NCBI GenBank assembly: GCA_958510825.1
Contig: OY294048.1
Coordinates: 18,803,589 to 18,867,588 of the forward strand
Direction: 5' to 3'
Source: Brachypterus glaber
Lineage: Eukaryota; Arthropoda; Insecta; Coleoptera; Kateretidae
DNA length: 64,000 bases
Shown here: piece by piece, positions 11,801 to 26,063 of the stretch
Layout: each line of letters opens with the position of its first letter
Numbering within the stretch: position 1 is the first letter of the stretch
Program-made: the position numbers and the translations under genes
The notes under the pieces: model-generated
The model's input: the letters and a program-made list of their open reading frames with translations, nothing else
Database searches by the model: none
What the model was told of the DNA's origin: nothing

Positions 11801-14800
11801 CATATAGAGCTCTTATGTGTAAAAATTTCAGATTTTTAAATTTAGTTACCCCTGAGATATTGAGGCTCAAATATTGAATAATTTCCTAAAAGTAGTATTT
11901 TTGAAGCTTTATAAAAAAATATTAGGTAAATATTTTGGTTTGAAATTTTAACAGTGTATAGTAATTATAGGTCCCTATTTATAAAAAAAATTCACCCCCT
12001 CAATTCAACCCCCTAAGAAAATATTAAAATTTTAAAATCGTCATTTTATTAAATTTTATATCAAATTTCGGATAAAATTTTCACCTATTTTGATTTTATT
12101 TAGAAAAAAGTCTTTCAAACAAAAAATATAGCCTATTGTATGCTTAAAAAAGTAATTTTTGTTTCATATCGCTAGCTCATTTAATAACTGAGAAATTTAA
12201 ATTTCCCCAACATGCAAAAATTAAAAAAAAGCAAAGTTTATAGGGTGGCCACCCCCAACTGAAGCAAAATAAAAATATTCTAACATTGGTTTTAAAGTAT
12301 ACATATATAGGGTAAACAACAGGCAAAATAATATTAAATTTGAAAATGGTCGAGCGCCCTGTGCTGGACGACATTCAATGGATTACACCAACATCAGTTC
12401 TTTTAATGCAATAATAAGATACTTACATAATATGTTTTGGAAAACCTCAAATTGAGTTTATATGTACTAGCTGTGATACCCAATCTTCGCATGGGAAATC
12501 TAAATTTTACTTTCCTCTTCTGCGTTAGTATTTTTTATTTTTTTTTTATTTTATCGTCGTTTAATATACAAAAAACAATAGTTTACCAATAGAAATCTGT
12601 GTGTCGGTTAACTGGAAAATCTGTCTGTCCAAGAAAATTTGTGATCACTATAACTTGAAAACGCTTTGAGCTAAAGACTTCAAATTTTACATATAGGTTC
12701 CTTATTCAAACAATTCGGCTAGGATTGTTTTGACCCCTCAACATTTACCAAAAAAAATTACAGCTGAAAACGTTTGGGCTCATTCCATGGTAAATAAAAC
12801 ACAAAATATTCAATTTTAAACACAGACTTCTTCGATTTGTCTGATTTTTGGCTTATATAGTACGTATGGCATTAAACAATGTTTAGTAAACATAGTAGGC
12901 TTTACAAAATATGGCTAGTTATAATTAATTGCTTATTTAAACAAATTATAGAATATTATGAATGTCTAAAACATTCTGTAAAAGCAAAAATAATACCTTG
13001 CCTAATTTTGGGTGTCTTGGCTGGTTATATTAAAAAAATTAATCAATTAACTTAAAATTCCGTTTGCAAAAAAGTTAATTTTAGTTTAAATTTGATTGAG
13101 GTAAAGTTAACTTACAACGTACATCAAACTGTGGTCATAATATTACCAATAAATAAAAAATTGAGTTGCTACTATATTTTTAAAAATTTACCAAAGACGA
13201 ATATATGGCGGTCCCATTTTGAAATTTGGGTAACTGTTAGAGAAATGTCTGTAGTTTAACATAAAAACAATCGAAGATGGCGTATTTTGAGTAAAATGTC
13301 ACGAAAAATTGGTTACTTTGGTAACTATCACCAAAATCACCAAACTTAAATTTGCTCTATTATCAAAATAACTTCCAACTAACAAACTTTAAAATACACT
13401 TTGTCTGAAGTCTCTATATCTTACCGTTTAAAAATTATACGTTTTAGGAAAATTGGGCATTTTTGTCACCTTTAAAAGGCCATAATTCCAAAAATAAATG
13501 TCAAAAAAATCTAAAAAAAAAAGGTTCTTTTTGGACAAATATAACACACGAGCCAAAAATAGGGCAAATCAAAGAAGTCAAAGTTTTCCTTGGGTCCTAT
13601 TTGGCCCAGAATCACCCTTAAACTACATAAATAAAGCATTTGAATTTGAATTAGAATTATTTTTTTCGTTGTACATAAAATTAAATTGTGTGCAATAGAG
13701 GGTTAATAAAAGTAATTATTCCAATATTTTCATTTTTTTTTAAATGGTATGTGGGGCTACATAATTTTTTTTATTTTTGAGGGGATTCTTTTCAATTTCA
13801 ATAGGCTTCGCGAATTTGTGTTATTACCAAGATAGTTTTTTTCTGCTATTCCGCCGACAAAAATCGTGACATATGAAAAGATGGGTCTGTCTAGACAGAA
13901 GGATGGACAGACAAACGGACGGACATTTTTAAAAGTTGTTTACAAATCTTTAATTCTGGACCAAAATTTGTCTTTATTATTATTATTAAAATTATATTTT
14001 AGGTTAAATCCAAACGATTGGGAAAATCCACATCCCTGTGACCCAAGGCCGACTGAACTAGAAAACGTCTGGAATATCAAAAATTGTTTATGGCTAACTC
14101 TTGGGTCGATTATGGCACAAGGTTGTGACATTCTTCCAAAGTAAGTACTAAGAAATGGGTTTTAAGAATTGGAGTATTCTGTGTCTAAACTTTTTCTCTA
14201 CCTAATTAAGTGCTAGCTTATACTGTGCACATATTATGAACTAGCATCTCTGTGAATGTGAAAAATTCAAGTTCGCCTATACTTTACATGCTATATTTTA
14301 CCTCTTCGTATTGTGACGGCTATACATTGTGTAATTTTTAAAAATTAAAAAAAATAACTCTAAAAAAATAGTATATTGTTTTACTAAGAGCAAAAGTGAA
14401 GCTTTTTATTTACTAGTCTGTATTTACTGACGACGAGAAGCGGAGTCTGGAAACTACAGACGAGTAAAAAAATCACTTTTCTGAGTGAAACATACTATTT
14501 TTTCTTCAAGCATCCTATATATTTTTTTTTAATATTATTATTTGAATTTAATTTATTCAGTAACAAAGAATGTTTTTTTATTAAAATAGGCCAATAAAAC
14601 CCTTTTGAAATAAACTTAAACCTTCCTTACCTCTTTAAATTTTTTCCGTAGGCTAAATCGTACACTTTTCGCGATTTCGATGGTAACTTGTATAATGTAG
14701 CATTTGCAATTTTGGAGATTTGTAGGTGTATAAACCATATATTCTTCTTTAATCATTTTCACACAAGATTTTTGCACAGAATCTCGAGTCAACCACCTGT

Positions 14801-17800
14801 TTACATTATAAACAAACAAGTTTGAAGTATGGCTGACATCAAAGTCAAAGAGTGCTGCCGTCAGTGGTGGTTTTGCTAAATAACTTTTTTTTACAGCTTA
14901 CAACAATAAACTTTTTTTTTTACTGTAAAAAAAAGGATCACTTCTAACTAGTGTGTTCAGTTAAAAAAATATGAACATTTTAGTACGCTTGAAGAAAAAA
15001 TATATTTTTTTATTTAACTTAATCTTCTACTGTCAAGGGATAACATATATAGGTAATTCTATTTAAACTTTTAAATGTCAAATATTACCTCAATAAAGGG
15101 TTTTTGTTATTCTAGGAAAAAAATCGTAAAATGTCCATATTCTCTAATCATTTCTAAAAAACAAATAAATTTAATCATGTTAAAAATATTAATATTTGGG
15201 ATTTAACAATGTTTTCCTTAGCCCTCCAGTAGTGGCGTCAGGGTGTCAGGGACCGGGTTAGTTAAAAACATGTTCCATTTTGCAGCGAGAGCTCGTGGAA
15301 AACTGTTCTGTCACTAATTCCTCAGCCATGCATAAACTATAGTGTCAATTTAGGGTAAACTATGGTGTCCATTTAGTATTGATTAGTCAAGTATGTGAAG
15401 CGTTACAGCGTGACACGGTGTACGAGACCTGGGCCACTACTCGCGTACCACTATTTATTTTATTTATTGGAATTGAATTTATGGTAATTTTATACATTTA
15501 TTTTATATTTTTATGTTTTATTCTGTTTTTATTGTTTTTTAATTTTATAGTATTTCATAGAGGGAATTTTGTATTTATTTTTATATTATTTATTTAATAT
15601 TACCAAAAAGAATAAAATTTTTATTTTATACTTAGAATCATTTTTTTTACCTATTGACATGTATAATAAAGTGTCAATAAAAATAAGTTAACACGTTAAC
15701 TGACACATGAATCACATATGATTCATGATACGTTTTCCCACACGTCCATGAGGCATATATAAATCATGGACGTATGAATAAAAAAAAGTCTAATACGTCC
15801 ATGAATAACATGCACTCAAACACTGAAAAAATGGTAAAGATTTTTTTTGCATAGAAAAACTTAATGTGCAATAACTTTAAAACTAAATATTGCAAACAAA
15901 TGTCTTGACTTAGAGGGACAAAAAAAATCATCATGGGGACAGTTAACGTATTAAATATACTTTTTGCTAACACCTCTTTACAAATATTTTATAACAATTG
16001 GTTAAAAATGCAATTATGACCATTTTGTGATAACCCGGTTTGTAAGACCGGGGCCTCCACACACGTCATTAAATAGGCCCCACTATTGGAGGGTTAATGT
16101 AAAACAAGAAATTTTTTTTAAAAACTGAAAATTAATTAATACCGAGTAATTCTACCTCTGTTGGCTATAACCGCTTCAACTCAGCGAGGCATACTTAAAA
16201 AATTAAGCTGATTTTAGTCCAATATATCAAAATCTGGAAGAACTTGTTAGTTTCCTTACGTCATAAAATGTGGTTAAGGATCTATTACTTCAGCAGCTGC
16301 TGCTCTACCAAGCATGTCCCAGAAATGTTCAATACAGTTATACAAGATAATGAGACAGCCGTAGGCAATTTTTCGTTTTTTCGATTATTTTTTTTCAGTG
16401 AAACCAAAATATCCTTAACTTTTTTCGATCAGTTTATATGCAAAAAGTCAGTTTAAGTTGTATTAAAGTGTTCCAAAACTGAAATTGATATCTTAATTCG
16501 TTCAAATATTAGTAGTAGTAATGGTAGGGAGGTCAAGCCTGGCAACTAGACCATATTGGTAATTTTTGTCTACCCCTGTGTTACTAGTTTTTCTCCGTTC
16601 AAATGTTAAGAAGAGGGTAAATATTGGACCTCACCGTAAAAAGTATTCCTTTCTTGGCAGCAGTATTTTAGTTAAACACTTAACCTATGTGCGATGATTG
16701 AAAGATGTGCCTCGGGTCTCGGTGAGTAGATCAAAGCGACATTCTAAGAAGCGCGTGCCAACAAGGTAAGGCATGTACTTCGGCATGTTTTCTCGCCGGT
16801 CATAGTTTACGATATCCTGACCGCTTCCTTGTACAGCCATGCATCGCGATGACTTTTGCTCAAAGAAGCCGACATCTAGAATGATCAAAGCCGTACAATA
16901 TTAAACAAGCGGCGAAGATATGAGGGGTATAGAATCAAATAGTGCAATGTCGTCTCATGTAAATTTTACACCAGAAGCAAAAAGCGAACAGAACACACTC
17001 GGTCGGCAAATTTTTATTGTTTTGTATAATATTTATTTATTTATTTATTTCGATACACCACCAACAGCCGAGGCCAATTACAGGGTGGGAAATATATACA
17101 ATATAATATACACATATATATATATATATATACAAATACAGAAACATTATAATACTTAAAGTTAAGACTTAAACATTAAAATACTGCAAGAAAAAAAATA
17201 AAAATGAAAGAAAGAACAGGAATAGTACTAACTTAAATTTAACCTTTTAATTGCAGTTAGGCTAGTACTGAATATGTCAAGACTATCTTGCAGGGAATCG
17301 CAGGTACTACATATAAAATAAATTGGGGAGGATTTCAATACATTTGTCCTAGGAGTTCTTAGATAAAAAGTTAAATTATCACGAGGTCCTACTCTTGGTA
17401 CATGTATTGGTATTTTATCTGATATATCTGGGCAGTTTATACCAAAGTGCAAAATTTTAAATAAAAATGTAAGGCCTAATCTTTTTCTCCTGTTTTCAAG
17501 TGAGTCGAAGCCAAATCTATTAAGCAGTTCGGTGTGTGGATACCCAATGGGAGGGTAAACGCCATCTACCATAAACTTTAAAAACTTTAAGAACCTCCGT
17601 TGAATTCCTTCCAAGTGATCGGCATGTGTCATATAACCTGGGTTCCAAATAATACATGCATACTCCAATTTAGACTGCACAAACGTAGTATAAAGTAATT
17701 TTAACAAAGATATGTCTGTGAATCCTGTTGAATTGCGTAATATGGTATTCTTTGACCTAATATTTCTTAATTTGAAATTGAAATGTATTAAGAAGAGTCC

Positions 17801-20800
17801 TATTTATGTGTAGAGTTAAAAAACAAATAACCCAACAGGATACTTTATTAAAAAGAAATAAATACGAGCTTGTCCGTCAATTCACAAAGTACATAATTTT
17901 CATTTATGTTTGGATCCTCAACGGCTTCGTCGGACTTTATGATTCCTCAAGAGAAGATTAAATCTTCTTCGGTTCGCCACTGCTGTCCATAATGACAAAC
18001 AAGTAATGCATTAACATCCACTTTTTTTCGGTATTAGCAGTATTCTGACTAACTGATGACTGGACATTGTACTCTTTGAAACTGAATCGCATATTTTCAC
18101 CCTATCTTATACCCTTACATTACTATGGTCTGTTTCATCAAGCAAGAGTGTAAATTTAAAATCGCACAGTAAATATTTTTACAACAGGTTTGAATAGTAT
18201 ATGTTTGTGTATAGAATATAGTTATGTTTTATAAAATAAACTACGTAGTATATTCTCACATCCAATATTCTAATCTGTTTTGAAAATATTCACTATGCGA
18301 TTTTTAATTTACTATCTTGCTTGATAAAACAGACCATAGTTTAGATCCGACATTTATAAAGTTGGATAGAGCGGAAAAAAACTGATTTAAACACCATAAA
18401 TTCGAGAAAAATGTTATGTTATACTATACAGTTCGTGTCAAAAAGTCCTCCCTCTTTAAGTTTTAAACGGCTTAAGAAATTAAAAATTGAGAAACTTAAA
18501 AAGAATATTCCAAATAATTTTTGAAACCTGAAACTTTACTTTTAACTGGATTTTCTCAAAAACGGTTACTGTAACAGAAGTGCCTTTTTGTGTATTTTTA
18601 TCTAGGGAATACTAACAATAAAACTACATAAAAGTTAATTAAGGAAAAGTTTAGGGCAAACAAGGCCCACCCCTGGTTAAAATAAATATGAAATCTCGTA
18701 TGAAATTAGCATACACTAAAAAAAAATATTTAAAATTTACAGTAACTCGCATGGGTAATTGGTTACCCATGTGAGTCACTGTAATGTTTCTCAATAATTT
18801 AGTATTATTTCACAAATTATTTGTAAATTTTTACTAATTTAAGTATGCTTATTTGTATTATTTTAGTAAAATATTACGTATTTTTTTGTAAAAGATTACT
18901 CTAATTTTGGAATTTATTAAAAATAATTGCAAAGCAATACAATGACTAATTTGTAATTACTATACAATAAAAATATTGCGATTTCTATTGCACTCCTCTA
19001 CTACAGAATTTTAACAATCAATGAGAAAATCCCAACCAAAATGACATATAGCTGCTATTTTACGCTTTGCGATCATCAGTGGCATATATTGGTATAGTGA
19101 CTTTGGCACTGACCGCGAATTTATTAAAAATCCTTATAGACTAAAAATATTTCTGTATCGAGAGCGTACAAAATGGTGGCGCCGTCTAATGTTACACAAG
19201 TTTGTACGCAATAACAAATAGGTTCTAACGATATCTAATCGTCGTTTGGGTAGTAAACATTGGTCAAGTTACAAATTAACTGTTAACTTTTACAAATATT
19301 TTGCGAATGTTTTACAAATGATTTATGTAACTCTCCGGGCAATTTTTGAATATCATAAAAAACAATATTGTTTATTTATTTAGAAGTTACTCATCAATTG
19401 CAATAATATCTTTTGTGAGGTACCAATTTAGGTTAGTCCATTCTAAATAATCGAGTGAGACTCATGTAGAGATTTTTCGAGTCGCGTTTTGTAAGTTTAG
19501 GGCTTGTCTGCTGAAAATTATAAAAGAGTTTTTGTTTTTAAATAGAAATTTTAAATCGTAATCGCCGCAGAATAAAATAAATATATTAATAAAAAGTGTT
19601 CTATATAAATTGGATTATTACCCATGTTCGCACGGTACCCCTCAATATTATTAAGTTACAAAAAAATGTGCCCAAAATCTAACATCGGATCCTAGTAGTG
19701 GAAGGTCTGAACATTAAATAACCGCTTTCAGTAAAATCCCAACCGTAGCGCTTTTGGAGAAAAGGCTTAACATCTCTTCAGGAGGATTCACGCTTCGAAC
19801 CATTTATTTTTAGAAATGAGTTTGCTTTAATCTTATATAATTTTTGCTGCAGAATCCGAATCCACTTGTAAAATTTTGCTAACTATTTGAATTTTCTATA
19901 AAAGCGCAATTACTTATGCATTTAATGCTATTTTAGAACAACCATATTAAAACAGTCTTTTAGTCTAACGGTTTTTTAGCAAGCTAAGAATAAAGCTTTA
20001 TTCGTATACTTGTAAAATTATAAAACATAATATATTTATGTTTTGTACCTGCTGACCCATTTATAAAAAGATATTTAGAGATGCTTAAGCCTAAATGTGT
20101 AGACTAGTGTTATTAGAAATGTAATTTTTTCTGACAGCGGTTCTCAATAAGTTCTTATTAAGGTTTTATAAAAAAACGTTATGTTTAAACTAAGGAAAAA
20201 TGCCATTTTTACATTGTTTAAAAATAATTATGTTGCTTTATAATTTTAATTTCTAAGTGTTTTTTTATTTTATGAACTGGATCTATAATTAAATTTCAAA
20301 ACAATTTGTATTTGATTTTAATTATTTTTACTGAACTATGGCAAGGTGAACTGAGGGCTATGTTTTTTGTATATTTGTATTTATGCATGCATATTTATTT
20401 AGTACCTTCTATAGCCTAAACTACTGATTTAGTACCTTCTATAGCCTAAACTACTGGGTCGATTTTAACGACAGGCAAAAATCAAAAGAATTATCACGCA
20501 AGTGATATAGGCGGTATCAGGGCCGTGCGCAGGATTTGCTAAGGGGGGGGGGGCGGAATTTATCAAATTTCTCAAACTTCAATAAAAGAACGTAAAAATG
20601 CCCCAGCGCCGCAGACGAAATTTTTTACAAATTTAAACCGTTCACCCAATCATATAATAATAAACCCATTTATTTTTTATTGATTATCTAGAAAAAAAAT
20701 ATCTGTTTAAGTCTGACTAAACGAAATTTTACCACAAAAAGTATTTTTGTACTTTTAGTAAAGTATAATGTATTAAATTTTGGTTTTGGGACCGCTGCAT

Positions 20801-23800
20801 TTAATCTCCACGATTCTGCTAAATTTGACACTATAATCAAAATTTGACGGATAGCCAGTCTACAAAGTTAAGCATAAATATCTGAAACTATGGTTTAATT
20901 AAAGGGTTGAAAGTGCAATATATACACATATTATGCTTTGAACTTTTACGATTTTAAAGAAGAAGCGTAAAGCTGAATTTTAGGCTCGCCAAAAGAGCGT
21001 TAGGTTAAAAAAATATTTTAATATGGTTGTTCTAAAATGGCATTAAATGCAGAAGTAATTGCGTTTTTCTAGAAAACGAAGAGTTAGCTAAATTTTTCAA
21101 TGGGTTTCGAATTCTGCAGCAAAAATTATATAAGATTAAAGCAAACTCATTTCTAAAAGTAAATGGTACGAAGCGTAAGTCCTCCTGAAGAGATGTTAAG
21201 CTTTTTCTCGAAAAGCGCTACGGTTGGGATTTTACTGAAAGTGGTTATTTAATGTCCAGACCTTCCACTACTAGGATCCATTGTTAGATTTTGGGCACAT
21301 TTTTTTTTAACTTAATAATATTGAGGGGTACCGTGTTCGAGAAAGATAAGTTATTGATGTTAACTAACCTTTTACGAGAATAGGCTGAATTATTAATTAT
21401 TAAATATTCTAAATTTAGTATTTATTCTTTATGTAAATTGTATTGATATATTTTACTTTGTTAATTTATTATTTTATTTATTAAATAATGATTTAATCTA
21501 AATTTTATTCTAGTTAGGAAAACGATTATAAATATTTCAGGGCTACGAACCTCCTCCGAAGTCAACTAGATCTTCATCCCTTGTCCAGGGTGGTTGCAGC
21601 GCTAAGCTATCTATTTCTCAATCATCGAGGGTCGTCTTTGCTTTAATCTTTTAATAGAAAACTCAGTGAGGTCTTTATGTGACCTTGGGATTTTACATTT
21701 ACTGTAAAAGTATAACAATATTAATGCGTTTATTTTGTAAAAAACACAATTATTTTGTATTAAATACAAAATTTGAAATATTATTTACTAATTATCTGTA
21801 CTTATTTACAAATAAATATTAAAAATTTACTTTATTTTGTTTTTTATTACATAATTTAACTAATAAAATATAAATTTAATGAAGTACTATAAAAATTACA
21901 TGGTTAATGTAGTAAAATACACTTTTGCACTAATTTAATTATAATTTCACAGTAAATGAAAGGTAAAATTTACTTTTTTTTTCTAGTTTAGGCCTTATTA
22001 AGAATAGATCACATTCAAAACCTCGTAGCTATAACAAAAAGGGTTAAATAAAAATCGAATTTTGGGAACCTCTTTGGAAGGCACTTAGCTCCCTAATAAC
22101 CCGTTTATGAACGTATGCTTATGAGAACTTTTTTTATATTTTTTATAAAAAATAAAACTGTACATATTTAAAAATCATCCTGTATAACGCTGCGTTTTCT
22201 ATATTACACTCCTCGGATTTGCAAAAAGTCCTTTTCTGGTGAAGATTTAAGTTAAGTCGTCAAAAACTATGTTTGTCTTTTAAAACTTTTGGTTTGGACT
22301 TTTTATAGAATTTTTAATGGCGATGTTCATTAAAAATTTTTAATTACAGAGACATAAGTCATGTCATATCCACTGGAAATATAACGAGAATGTGGAACTT
22401 TCTTTAATTATGACAGCTTCATAAACTACCAAACATGTTTATGACTTCAATGATTTAAATAAACAAAATTCCATTAATAATATTTTTTAAAAGTTTTGAT
22501 AACATTTTTGAAAAAAAATATACAGTTCACCAAATAACAATATTGTTATTTAAATAATATATTATATGTTATATTATATGTTATATTGTTATTTACATAA
22601 TATATTATATGTTTTTATGCTATTCATTTCAAAGGTTTAAGAAGAGAGAAAAGAAATTTTTTGATTATTTTTAATGACTTTTTATTTCTTGAAGACAGCT
22701 TTCTAAACTACCATACACATTTATGATTTAAATAATTTAAATTAACGACATCTCATTAACAATGTATTTTTAAAGGTTTTGACAAAAATGTTGAAGGTAA
22801 TATACAGGTCAGCTAATGACAATGTTTGTGGGTGATACCTTTTAAAGGTTTTAGAAGACAGAAAATGGTGTTAGCTTTTTATATAATATTTAATGATTTT
22901 CTCTTTAAGCGTGACAGCTTCCTAAAATAACACACATATTTATAATTTAAATACTCGTTTTTTGTTTTCTGACTTAGTTAAAACTCACTCACCGCCAAAC
23001 AAGCATTTTTTTGTTTCCATCACGTATAATTTTTTTGAGCTACGAGCTATGTCAAAAATCTTATTCATTAACATGAAGTGTAGAATTTAGTTATTAAAAG
23101 TTATGTACATTGGATACATCAACATAATTAAAAGAAGCCATTTGACACATTTTTAGAAATATCGAAACAAAAATAAAATTTTGGACCACCCTAATGGCGA
23201 GGATAATTTTTTTTTAATTTTTCGTTATTTTATTCAAAATGAGCGGTATCTAAAATATTCTTAAGCAAAAATTCAGAATTTTGTCCTTGTATTTTTTTTG
23301 GTTCGCTCTGCGGTTGTTCCAAACCCCTTACGTGATAGACAAAAACGGAAGTTATATTCGAAATCAACATAACTTGAAAATTTGTTGACCTTTTAAAGGT
23401 TTTATAAGGCAATTAATTGTAATATAGGAAGAAGGGTGTATCAAGTAAAAATTGTCGTCACTTTTTAACCGACTTCCAAAAAGGAGGAGGTTATCAATTC
23501 GACGTGTGACTTTTTTTATGTTTGTTCCCGCATAACTTTGGAACGAATAAACGGAATTTGATGAAACTTTTTGCAACTTAAAGAGGGCATTCATGAGGTG
23601 GTCCCGTTTCAATTTGACGCTCGGATAATGCCGGGTAAGCCGGATAAGTAAGATAAATTTAATCATTTTACCAACCAAATTTTTAGAGAAATATCGGATA
23701 ACTCGGATAACTGGGATAAGCCGGATAACTTGATTAAGAGGTCACTCAAATATTACGGTACACTGAAAATCTTTTAAATGCCGCTAAACTTGATTCTCTG

Positions 23801-25995
23801 GACCTGTAATATTAAAATATCAAGAGAAAATGATAAATTTTGTGATTTTACCATACTTAAGTCGGTGCCAATTTCACAGCAAACAAAAAAATAATAAAAA
23901 TTATTGTTAGTAATTAATTTAGGGAATGGTAAAATTAGCACCGACTTTTTTTTACTTTTTAGAGACATAGAAGTCGGTTCATTTTTTTTGCGAAATTTTT
24001 TTTTATAGTAAACTCAGAATTTCGTTTTTTTTTTTCTAGCAAACTAATACCTATTTTAGGCTGTTAAAAATGTTGGATATCAAAGATTTTCAAAATATAT
24101 AAATTTCATTTGTAGTCAAAAGGTCAAAAATTGTCTAAATTTCGGTGACATAATTGTCGCAAAGCCCAACAAAATATTGTTTTAACTTTTGTATATTTTT
24201 TTTAATGATGCATTTAGGTTCATTAAAACTGTAAAATCAGTTTAATTGCAATCCAGTTATTTTTTAATTACAGGGGAATATCTACCCGAATGGTGGCGGG
24301 AATGTGGTGGTTTTTCTCGTTAATCATGACAGCTTCCTACACTGCCAATCTAGCCGCCTTCTTGACGATGGAAAGAATGGGGCCGACGATCGAAAGTGCT
24401 GAAGACTTAGCGGGGCAGAGCAAAATTAAATACGGGTGTGTCAGCGGTGGTGCTACTGCACAGTTCTTTAAGGGTAAGTTTTTTAGATATCAGTTGGAAA
24501 AATTGGAAAAAAATAGAGGACAAAAGGCATATATTTGATATTTTGGAATTATGTTCTCTATACGAAGTAGAGAATAAAGGTCCGTAGCTTCTTCTTCTAA
24601 GCGGTACACACAGGTAAAAAATCCAAAAAAAAAAGGAAAAAATTCATGAAGCGTCGAATGTTGAATATTTATAAACCTTATAGCGTACCCTAAATGATTT
24701 CAATACATTTTTTCGAAAATGTTTGCTACCTTGCTTAAAAAATCAAATTTAAGTGGCACTGACTTCCAAATCAAACTAGGCGATTTATAGTCCAGTACTC
24801 GCCCCATCAAAGCTGGCTTTCCACAAGGCTCCCCACTATCCCTTCTTCTGTACAACCTCTTCACTGCAGATATTCCAAAAACACGGGCTACTGAAATAGC
24901 CCTGTTTGCCGACGACACCGCCATCCTAGCAAAAGCTAAGAATCCCCTGCGCATCCATATCTCCGTCCAGCGCCAAATGGATGCCCTAATCAAATGGTTC
25001 TCCAGATGGAAAATCAAACTAAACACCAACAAAACAAAAGGCACTCCAATCTCTAGAATTAGACCCATTCATATAAATGTCCAAGAAATTAACTGGGAAA
25101 ACCATGCCAAATACCTTGCCATTAGTATATCCAAAAACCTTGGGTGGGATCAGCACGTCAAAAACACCCTACAAACAGCCAACTGCCGCCTCTCCAAACT
25201 CTACCCCCTAAGAAAGAGTCCCCTATCTATTTAAAACAAACTTCATCTTTACAACCAAATCATAAAGCCGGTACTTCTCTACGGAGCTCCAGCCTGGAAC
25301 AAAATCACCTAACAAAACGCTCTCAACCAAACTTCAGGCCTTTCAAAACAAGGTACTCAGAATATGACTCGATGCCCCCTGGTTCATGAGGAATACCCAA
25401 ATACTCAAATAAACTATTCTAATTAACTTAAATTCAGATTAAATTTTTGTATTATTATACGCTGGATATTGGGAGAGAAAATATAAAAACCCACAATTTA
25501 GCCGTATGAGCTAAAGTTATGATAGAATAAATTCCTTGCCCCCCTAGGTAGAAAAAAATGTTTTTTTATAATAATAGGAACGAGAAACAAGAATTTGGTA
25601 AAATCGATACAAAATTAAACTAAAGTGACTCAAGCCACCAATTTATAATTTTTACCCCTTAAACAACCCTAATAACCCCCTTAGTCCCCCGAAAGGAGTA
25701 TGATACAAAATTTATATTAAGTGTTATGGCAACACTAATATATGTGCAAAAATTCAAGTCAATCGATTAAACCGTTTGGAAGTTATGGAAAAAAAAACGT
25801 TAATTAACAGTGATGTCGAGTAACCTGTTTTTTCACGTTTGGGTCATTTGGGGAGGATGAAGATACAATAATAAAAATCGCAAAATTCACAGGAATGTTC
25901 GCCTGGGTGGTGCGCATCCTTTGTGCTCAGACTCGATTTCTCAAAAAAAAATCACTCTACCCTACACTGCTACACTGTCTATTATAGCTTTAATA

Positions 25996-26063
<68 letters not shown>

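Larger units (their letters stand above)
9305..13640. repeat. Outer foldback enclosing a second foldback
   Basis: Left-arm pieces 'aaatgggtcctattttgg', 'acttcttcgattttaatc' and 'gattttggtgatggtcacca' (9330-9625) face right-arm pieces 'cttgggtcctatttggccc', 'caaatcaaagaagtcaaag' and 'ggtaactatcaccaaaatca' (13320-13610) in inverted order. The arms are diverged. The foldback at 9950-12410 lies between them. All of it is within the intron between exons 2 and 3. Confidence 0.65.

Noticed and set aside
13866..14144. A 92-codon ORF starting at 13866
   Set aside because: Its end is receptor exon 3 read in frame. The first half is intron translated through the acceptor at 14002.
24290..24538. An 82-codon ORF covering M3
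   Set aside because: It is exon 4 from an internal Met, run through the donor into the intron. The exon model replaces it.
24700..25068. A 122-codon minus-strand ORF
   Set aside because: It is the antisense shadow of the Jockey-like RT relic, whose + frame has the FADD motif.
25144..25389. An 81-codon + ORF overlapping the RT relic
   Set aside because: Other frame of the same relic, with no family resemblance.
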